Shown here in pieces: positions 1 to 3,994 of a stretch of DNA of 6,071 nucleotides. Origin of the DNA: Proteobacteria bacterium UBA1673 (GTDB lineage Bacteria > Pseudomonadota > Gammaproteobacteria > Comchoanobacterales > Comchoanobacteraceae); contig DCKN01000028.1 of the NCBI GenBank assembly GCA_002320385.1, positions 1 to 6,071 of the forward strand. The letters are read 5' to 3'. The notes beneath the pieces were generated by a model. It did not search any database. It had not been told where the DNA came from and saw only the letters and a program-made list of their open reading frames with translations. Both the position numbers and the translations under genes were made by a program. Numbering within the stretch: the stretch's first letter is position 1; every line of letters begins with the position of its first letter.

Positions 1-435
1 CTCATCCACCGGCGAGATAGTTTGCGCGCTGATAAAGTATTGCAAGATCGTTTGATGAGGAAAGTTAAAAATGGCAACATCAACATCGAATGGAATGCTG
101 AAGTCAAAGAGATCATTGGCAGCGAGGATGCTGTTAATGGTATGGTGCTAAGTCGCAAAGATGGTTCAGAAAAAACCATTGATGTTCAAGGCGTATTCAT
201 TGCAATTGGGCACACCCCCAACACGGATTTGTTCACTGACCAGCTGGATATGAAAAATGGCTACTTATCTGTTTTAGGTGGTATGCAACAGAACGCAACA
301 GCAACCTCAGTGGCAGGTGTATTTGCCTGCGGTGACGTCATCGATCATGTATACAGACAGGCAATCACCTCTGCAGGAACAGGCTGTATGGCGGCGTTGG
401 ATGCTGAAAAATATCTAGATTATCACGATGAGTAA
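1..435 (+). CDS. trxB: Thioredoxin reductase (NADPH), C-terminal part, 5' end outside the window
   Basis: FAD-dependent cytoplasmic enzyme that uses NADPH to reduce oxidised thioredoxin. The reading frame is open from base 1, so the window starts inside the gene. It encodes 144 residues before a TAA stop, against about 320 for the whole family protein; the redox CxxC centre and the N-terminal FAD motif lie upstream and cannot be checked. The first residues read LIHRRDSLRADK, the HRRxxxR motif that recognises the 2'-phosphate of NADPH. Further on come FIAIGHTPNT and, at the end, GVFACGDVIDHVYRQAITSAG followed by GCMAALDAEKYL. This is the C-terminal FAD-binding segment typical of TrxB, with the GD pair contacting the flavin. 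A TTG at base 22 is internal, not the start. The gene reads toward sdhC but is separated from it by about 300 bases with its own promoter candidates, so it is probably a separate transcription unit. Identification is firm from motif order. Confidence 0.96.
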   Translation, partial: LIHRRDSLRADKVLQDRLMRKVKNGNINIEWNAEVKEIIGSEDAVNGMVLSRKDGSEKTIDVQGVFIAIGHTPNTDLFTDQLDMKNGYLSVLGGMQQNATATSVAGVFACGDVIDHVYRQAITSAGTGCMAALDAEKYLDYHDE

Positions 436-500
436 AGTGCATCCAGTAATGGAGTAGTCACGACAAAGTCAGCGAGATCTTTGCAGGCAAAAATAGAGTC

Positions 501-521
501 GACCCGATTAAATGTCGGGTT
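501..521 (+). terminator. Candidate hairpin terminator after trxB (weak U tract)
   Basis: Seven-base stem GACCCGA (501-507) pairing with TCGGGTT (515-521), with one G-U pair at the base and a 7-base loop, about 65 bases after the trxB stop. Position and GC-rich stem suit a transcription terminator. The sequence after it (CCGTAACTT) is not a proper T run, so it may instead be a 3'-end processing or stabilising hairpin. Low to moderate certainty. Confidence 0.35.
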
Positions 522-553
522 CCGTAACTTAGAAAAATAAGCCAATGAGAAAG

Positions 554-583
554 TTGAATTTTGTTTAATCTGACTGTTTTAAT
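554..583 (+). promoter_or_regulatory. Candidate upstream promoter of the sdh operon (extended -10)
   Basis: A TTGAAT -35-like box at 554-559 is followed after 18 bases by TTTAAT at 578-583, five of six matches to TATAAT. The -10 is preceded by TGT at 575-577, giving an extended -10 (TGn) element. The predicted start would be near base 590, leaving a leader of about 140 bases before sdhC. Called by eye on consensus only. Confidence 0.35.
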
Positions 584-605
584 GTGGAAAATCATGCTGG
601 TTCCC

Positions 606-636
606 GTGAAAAGTGGCTGTTAATTTCTCCACTCAC
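606..636 (+). repeat. Imperfect inverted repeat between the two promoter candidates
   Basis: AGTGG (612-616) is complementary to CCACT (629-633) across a 12-base loop. After a 3-base bulge on the left arm the pairing continues as GTG (606-608) with CAC (634-636). It lies downstream of the first candidate promoter and just before the -35 of the second. It could be an operator half-pair or a small hairpin in the longer leader. With so few paired bases chance is a serious alternative. Confidence 0.2.
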
Positions 637-638
637 AA

Positions 639-666
639 TTGACAAACTAGCGAGCTTGTGTATTAA
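639..666 (+). promoter_or_regulatory. Candidate proximal promoter of the sdh operon
   Basis: A perfect TTGACA -35 box at 639-644 is followed after 16 bases by TATTAA at 661-666 (four of six matches to TATAAT); ATTAAT at 662-667 gives an equally good match with a 17-base spacer. The predicted start is near base 673, which gives a 5' leader of about 60 bases before the sdhC start. It is the best sigma70-type match in the gap and faces the operon. A 16-base pseudo-palindrome sits almost exactly between its two boxes. Confidence 0.5.
643..658. promoter_or_regulatory. Candidate operator: 16-base pseudo-palindrome inside the proximal promoter
   Basis: The sequence CAAACTAGCGAGCTTG is dyad-symmetric at six of eight base pairs: CAA/TTG outer arms, CT/AG, and a central GC, with mismatches at the fourth and seventh pairs. 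It fills the spacer of the TTGACA/TATTAA promoter, where a bound dimeric regulator would block RNA polymerase. I do not recognise it as a known consensus, and no regulator gene is present in the window. Confidence 0.25.
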
Positions 667-722
667 TAATGTATTAATTTCTGTCGGATAACCGCGCACG
701 AATATATGAGTAAATTCTAATC

Positions 723-727
723 GGGAG
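723..727 (+). promoter_or_regulatory. Ribosome binding site of sdhC (decides the start)
   Basis: GGGAG lies 5 bases before ATG 733 and only 2 bases before the in-frame TTG at 730. The normal spacing selects ATG 733 as the start of sdhC. Confidence 0.7.
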
Positions 728-732
728 CTTTG

Positions 733-1128
733 ATGGTTTTGCTGAAAAAAACGACAGATCCAAGGCCGGTTTTTTTAAACCTGCTGAAAATCCACCTGCC
801 ACTCAATGCTTTGGTTTCAATCTTACATCGAGTAACAGGTGTGATTATGATCTTGGTTTTGCCACTACTGGTACTCAGTTTAGCCGGAGTAATCTATAAG
901 CCCGGTATATACCGATATATGGCTATAATTCCAAACTATTTATGGAAAATCGCGATTGCTGCCATCCTCACAGCATACATGTACCATGTGCTTGCAGGAA
1001 TACGTCATATTTATCATGACTTTAGCGGGCATCACTCATTAGAAGTAACCAATCGATCTTCGATAATCATTCTCGTTGTGTGGACTGTATGGATTATAAT
1101 TGTTGGGAGTAGGCTATGGCTAGTGTAG
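733..1128 (+). CDS. sdhC: Succinate dehydrogenase cytochrome b556 subunit (SdhC)
   Basis: Membrane anchor of complex II. With SdhD it holds heme b and forms the ubiquinone site that receives electrons from SdhB. The protein has 131 residues, close to the usual length of about 130. The N-terminal RPVFLNLLKIHLPLNALVSILHR matches the family signature RPxxLxLxxxxxPxxAxxSILHR. In it Ser29 and Arg33 correspond to the quinone-site residues Ser27 and Arg31 of E. coli. YHVLAGIRHIYHDF at 84-97 is the second signature: His85 aligns with the heme axial ligand His84 of E. coli, and His92 with the conserved second histidine. Three hydrophobic membrane segments are visible, at roughly 25-53, 66-90 and 109-130. 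ATG 733 is chosen over TTG 730 because of ribosome binding site spacing. The last 13 bases overlap sdhD, so translation is probably coupled. First gene of the operon. Confidence 0.95.
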   Translation: MVLLKKTTDPRPVFLNLLKIHLPLNALVSILHRVTGVIMILVLPLLVLSLAGVIYKPGIYRYMAIIPNYLWKIAIAAILTAYMYHVLAGIRHIYHDFSGHHSLEVTNRSSIIILVVWTVWIIIVGSRLWLV

Positions 1129-1469
1129 CGCTCTACAGTTACAAGAAAGGTCTAGGCAGTTGGGTATTGCAGCGTATCAGTGCACTGTTTCTGATCGCTT
1201 ATATAGTGCCACTGTTGTTTTTTTGGGTTCTTCACGCAGAGTTTGTCTCGCCGATGGTATGGAAACAGTTTCTACTAAGCACTGAGATGCGTATTCTTGG
1301 TATCTTAGCTTCTCTATCACTCGTTATCCATGCCATGATTGGCGCGTGGGTCGTAGCGACAGATTATATCCATATCGATGGAATAAAGCGGGTGACATTA
1401 GCATTATTCTACGTGATTACCGTTGGCTCCAGTGTTGCAATAATATTTTTACTTTTGAACGCACAATGA
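1116..1469 (+). CDS. sdhD: Succinate dehydrogenase hydrophobic membrane anchor subunit (SdhD)
   Basis: Second membrane subunit of complex II, 117 residues against about 115 in E. coli. The N-terminal GLGSWVLQRISALFLIAY matches the family pattern of a short amphipathic stretch with an R-x-S/T-A core entering the first membrane helix. The signature VIHAMIGAWVVATDYI at 70-85 is clear. His72 aligns with the heme ligand His71 of E. coli SdhD, and Asp83-Tyr84 with Asp82-Tyr83, where the tyrosine hydrogen-bonds ubiquinone. Three membrane segments are visible, roughly at 20-40, 58-81 and 93-114. The ATG lies inside the end of sdhC (13-base overlap) and is preceded by GGGAG at 1105-1109, 6 bases upstream, which fixes the start. 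The stop is followed after 18 bases by the sdhA start. Sequence conservation is low outside the signature, as usual for this subunit; the gene context makes the call secure. Confidence 0.94.
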   Translation: MASVALYSYKKGLGSWVLQRISALFLIAYIVPLLFFWVLHAEFVSPMVWKQFLLSTEMRILGILASLSLVIHAMIGAWVVATDYIHIDGIKRVTLALFYVITVGSSVAIIFLLLNAQ

Positions 1470-1487
1470 ACGAATACAGTATGGTAG

Positions 1488-3254
1488 ATGATCATGAATG
1501 ATTTTAAGGCAAGAGAATTTGACGTTATCGTCGTTGGTGGCGGCGGATCTGGCTTGAGGGCTGCACACACATTATCGCAGTCAGGTCTCAAAGTAGCAGT
1601 TGTGTCAAAGGTATTCCCTCTACGCTCGCACACTGTCTCAGCACAAGGCGGAATTAATGCTGCGCTCGGAAACTATGGGGACGATCAGTGGCAGTGGCAC
1701 ATGTACGATACCGTCGTCGGTTCTGACTTTCTAGGTGACCAAGACGCCATTGAGCTCATGTGTAAAGAAGCGCCAGAAACAATCATCGAGTTGGAACACA
1801 TGGGTCTTCCATTCAGTCGAAATGAAGACGGTACAATTTATCAGCGATCTTTTGGTGGCCAAACGCTCAATTTTGGACAAGAAGTTGCGCATCGTACTTG
1901 TTGCGCACAAGATCGTACTGGACATGCACTGTTACACACGCTTTACCAGCAGAATGTCGCGGTAGCAACCAATTTCCTTAACGAGTGGTTTGCAATTGAT
2001 TTAGTTGTTGATGCCAATGGCAGCGTCGCTGGAGTGAGTGCGATTGAGATGGCAACGGGAGAGATCGTTTTTCTCAAGGCAACTGCGACTGTTCTTGCAA
2101 CAGGAGGTGGCGGACAGATTTTTCAGTCCAATACCAATGCCCATATCTGCACAGGCGATGGTATGGCAATGGTATTCAGGCAAAATATTGGTCTCCAGGA
2201 CATGGAGATGTGGCAGTTCCATCCAACAGGTCTTCTTGGCTCAGGGATTCTAATCAGTGAGGGTACACGCGGAGAAGGGGGATATCTACTCAACAGCAAT
2301 GGTGAACGATTCATGTGTGATTATGCACCGCATCTGAAAGACTTATCTTGTAGAGATGTGGTGGCGCGCTGTTCAATGACGGAGATAAGAGAAGGTCGTG
2401 GTTGTGGTCCAGATAAGGATCATGTTTTGCTGAAGCTCAGTCATCTTGATCCTGAGGTATTTATCGAGAAATTACCAGGTATTACGCAGATCGCCATGAC
2501 TTACGTTGGTGTTGATCCGAGAAAAGATCCCATACCTGTAGTGCCTACCTGTCATTACTCAATGGGCGGAATCCCATGTAATTATCATGGACAAGTACTA
2601 ACGGTTGATCATGATGGAAAAGATAGGAAAGTCCCAGGGCTTTTCGCAATTGGTGAATGTGCAAATGTATCCGTTCATGGTGCGAATCGATTGGGTGCAA
2701 ATTCGTTGTTAGATCTTGTGGTTCTGGGTCGTGCTTGCGGTAGATATCTACAAGAAAATATTCAATCATTTACAGCCGTTAATCCTAGCCATAGCGATAT
2801 CGAACGAGCTTTCTCTCGCTGTAAAAACCTTAAAAAGCCGAGTCAAGGCATTGACGCCGTGAAGTTGCGCAAAGAAATGAAGAAAATTATGCAAGAAGAT
2901 TTTGGTGTTTTTAGAGAGCACGCAAGTATGGAGAAAGGGCTTAAGCGGTTGGAGGTTCTTAGAACCATGTCCAAGAAAATCACCATACGAGATCAATCAG
3001 CCATATTCAATACCGAAATGTTTAACGCACTTGAGCTACAAAATCTTATTGAAGTCGCATATGCAACTGCAATCGCAGCATTTAGTCGTCAAGAAAGCCG
3101 CGGAGCGCATAGTCGGGTTGACTACCCGGATCGAGATGATAAAAAGTGGCTTAAGCACAGTATTGCTAATGCCGACGGTACCATACAAAAAAGATCGGTT
3201 AGCAAACAAACAAAATTTACAGCGCCGATTGAGACCGCACTGAGGGAGCACTGA
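1488..3254 (+). CDS. sdhA: Succinate dehydrogenase flavoprotein subunit (SdhA)
   Basis: Catalytic subunit of complex II: oxidises succinate to fumarate on the cytoplasmic face of the membrane using covalently bound FAD. 588 residues, the same length as E. coli SdhA. Numbering from ATG 1488, VVGGGGSG at 15-22 is the dinucleotide-binding loop. SHTVSAQGG contains His48, equivalent to His45, which carries the 8-alpha-histidyl FAD bond. Active-site residues are all present: His245 in FHPTG, Glu258 in SEGTRGEGG, Arg289 (proton shuttle) in CRDVVAR, His356 in CHYSMGG and Arg401 in GANRLGANS. The C-terminal ESRGAHSRVDYPDRDD is also typical. A second in-frame ATG at 1494 gives 586 residues; it aligns slightly better with the E. 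coli N-terminus and has a GGTAG 6 bases upstream. The true start could therefore be 1494; neither has a strong ribosome binding site, suggesting dependence on translation from sdhD. The stop overlaps the sdhB start by one base (TGATG). Confidence 0.97.
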   Translation: MIMNDFKAREFDVIVVGGGGSGLRAAHTLSQSGLKVAVVSKVFPLRSHTVSAQGGINAALGNYGDDQWQWHMYDTVVGSDFLGDQDAIELMCKEAPETIIELEHMGLPFSRNEDGTIYQRSFGGQTLNFGQEVAHRTCCAQDRTGHALLHTLYQQNVAVATNFLNEWFAIDLVVDANGSVAGVSAIEMATGEIVFLKATATVLATGGGGQIFQSNTNAHICTGDGMAMVFRQNIGLQDMEMWQFHPTGLLGSGILISEGTRGEGGYLLNSNGERFMCDYAPHLKDLSCRDVVARCSMTEIREGRGCGPDKDHVLLKLSHLDPEVFIEKLPGITQIAMTYVGVDPRKDPIPVVPTCHYSMGGIPCNYHGQVLTVDHDGKDRKVPGLFAIGECANVSVHGANRLGANSLLDLVVLGRACGRYLQENIQSFTAVNPSHSDIERAFSRCKNLKKPSQGIDAVKLRKEMKKIMQEDFGVFREHASMEKGLKRLEVLRTMSKKITIRDQSAIFNTEMFNALELQNLIEVAYATAIAAFSRQESRGAHSRVDYPDRDDKKWLKHSIANADGTIQKRSVSKQTKFTAPIETALREH

Positions 3255-3994
3255 TGATCAATAATTACACGCTTTCGATATATCGTTACAATCCAGAAAC
3301 CGACAAAAAGCCACGTATGCAATCTCTTGAAGTCGATAGTAGCGAGGTCAAAGGCATCATGTTACTTGATTTACTGAAAGCTGCAAAAGACCATGATCCC
3401 ACCATCACGTTCAGATTTTCATGTGGTGCAGGTATTTGTGGGTCAGATGGAATGAATATCAACGGCCGCAATGGATTGGCCTGCATGACTCAGCTAAAGA
3501 CACTAGGGGATAAAATTATTCTGAGGCCCCTGCCTGGGATGCCAGTTATCAGAGACCTGTTGGTAGATATGAATCTATTTTACAGACAATATCATTCTAT
3601 TAAACCTTATCTTCAAGCCGAGCCGCCTAAAGATGGCAAGGAACACAAGCAATCGATTAGTCAACGACGACAACTCGATGGACTATATGAGTGTATATTA
3701 TGTGCATGCTGCTCAACTGCATGCCCATCTTGGTGGTGGAATCCAGATAAGTTTGTTGGACCCGCAGGCCTTCTATGGGCGTGCCGATTTATTGTTGATT
3801 CACGAGACATGAAAGAATCCGAACGACTAGAGGACTTAGAGGGTCTATATCGGCTTTATCGATGTCGAGGCATTATGAATTGTGCAAGTGTCTGCCCCAA
3901 AGGACTCAATCCATCAGCAGCCATCGCAAGTGTTAGAGAGCGAATGCTAAAAAAAGCGCTGGGTAAACAAAGTTATGATGAGGCCAATCAGTGA
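3254..3994 (+). CDS. sdhB: Succinate dehydrogenase iron-sulfur subunit (SdhB)
   Basis: Electron-transfer subunit linking the SdhA flavin to the quinone site. 246 residues, a little longer than E. coli (238). The N-terminal ferredoxin domain has [2Fe-2S] ligands Cys57, Cys62, Asp65 and Cys77; aspartate at the third position is also seen in E. coli. The C-terminal domain has CILCACCSTACP, giving Cys147, Cys150 and Cys153 for [4Fe-4S] with the CP cysteine Cys214, and Cys157, Cys204 and Cys210 for [3Fe-4S]. Trp162 in WWWNPDKF aligns with the quinone-site Trp164 of E. coli. Two oddities: the normally near-invariant CREG loop of the first cluster reads CGAG, and the residue after Cys204, usually His (His207 in E. 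coli), is Arg205. All cluster ligands are intact, so I expect a working protein. The start is preceded by GAGGGAG at 3242-3248. The gene overlaps sdhA by one base and sucA by four. Confidence 0.96.
   Translation: MINNYTLSIYRYNPETDKKPRMQSLEVDSSEVKGIMLLDLLKAAKDHDPTITFRFSCGAGICGSDGMNINGRNGLACMTQLKTLGDKIILRPLPGMPVIRDLLVDMNLFYRQYHSIKPYLQAEPPKDGKEHKQSISQRRQLDGLYECILCACCSTACPSWWWNPDKFVGPAGLLWACRFIVDSRDMKESERLEDLEGLYRLYRCRGIMNCASVCPKGLNPSAAIASVRERMLKKALGKQSYDEANQ
3980..3983 (+). promoter_or_regulatory. Ribosome binding site of sucA inside the sdhB 3' end
   Basis: GAGG lies 7 bases before the GTG at 3991, good spacing for that start. The alternative in-frame ATG at 4039 has no purine-rich site in front of it. 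This supports the GTG start that overlaps the sdhB stop. Confidence 0.55.

Noticed and set aside
562..626. TGTTTAAT, TGTTTTAAT and TGTTAATTT boxes as ArcA-type sites
   Set aside because: They resemble ArcA half-sites, but their spacing does not fit the usual direct-repeat arrangement and AT-rich matches are easy to find by eye.
661..678. Direct repeat TATTAAT at 661-667 and 672-678
   Set aside because: Short, AT-only and overlapping the -10 region; expected in promoter DNA.
706..720. Four-codon frame (MSKF) just before sdhC as a leader peptide
   Set aside because: Too short, without a ribosome binding site or regulatory codons; a chance occurrence is the simplest reading.
730..732. TTG as the start of sdhC
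   Set aside because: The GGGAG site is only 2 bases away from it; ATG 733 has normal spacing.
1409..1633. Open frame of 74 codons on the minus strand across the sdhD-sdhA junction, plus other minus-strand frames within sdhA and sdhB
   Set aside because: They lie opposite firmly identified genes, show no recognisable family motif, and are of a length expected by chance.
1888..1920. Repeated ATCGTACT within sdhA
   Set aside because: It encodes the HRT and DRT parts of a conserved segment; a coincidence of codons, not a repeat element.
2679..2720. GANRLGANS in SdhA instead of the E. coli GANRLGGNS
   Set aside because: Alanine at this position is normal in many SdhA proteins, including mitochondrial ones.
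2902..3243. Plus-strand frame of 113 codons inside the 3' part of sdhA
   Set aside because: It is a shadow in another frame of the well-conserved C-terminal region of SdhA, with no motif of its own.
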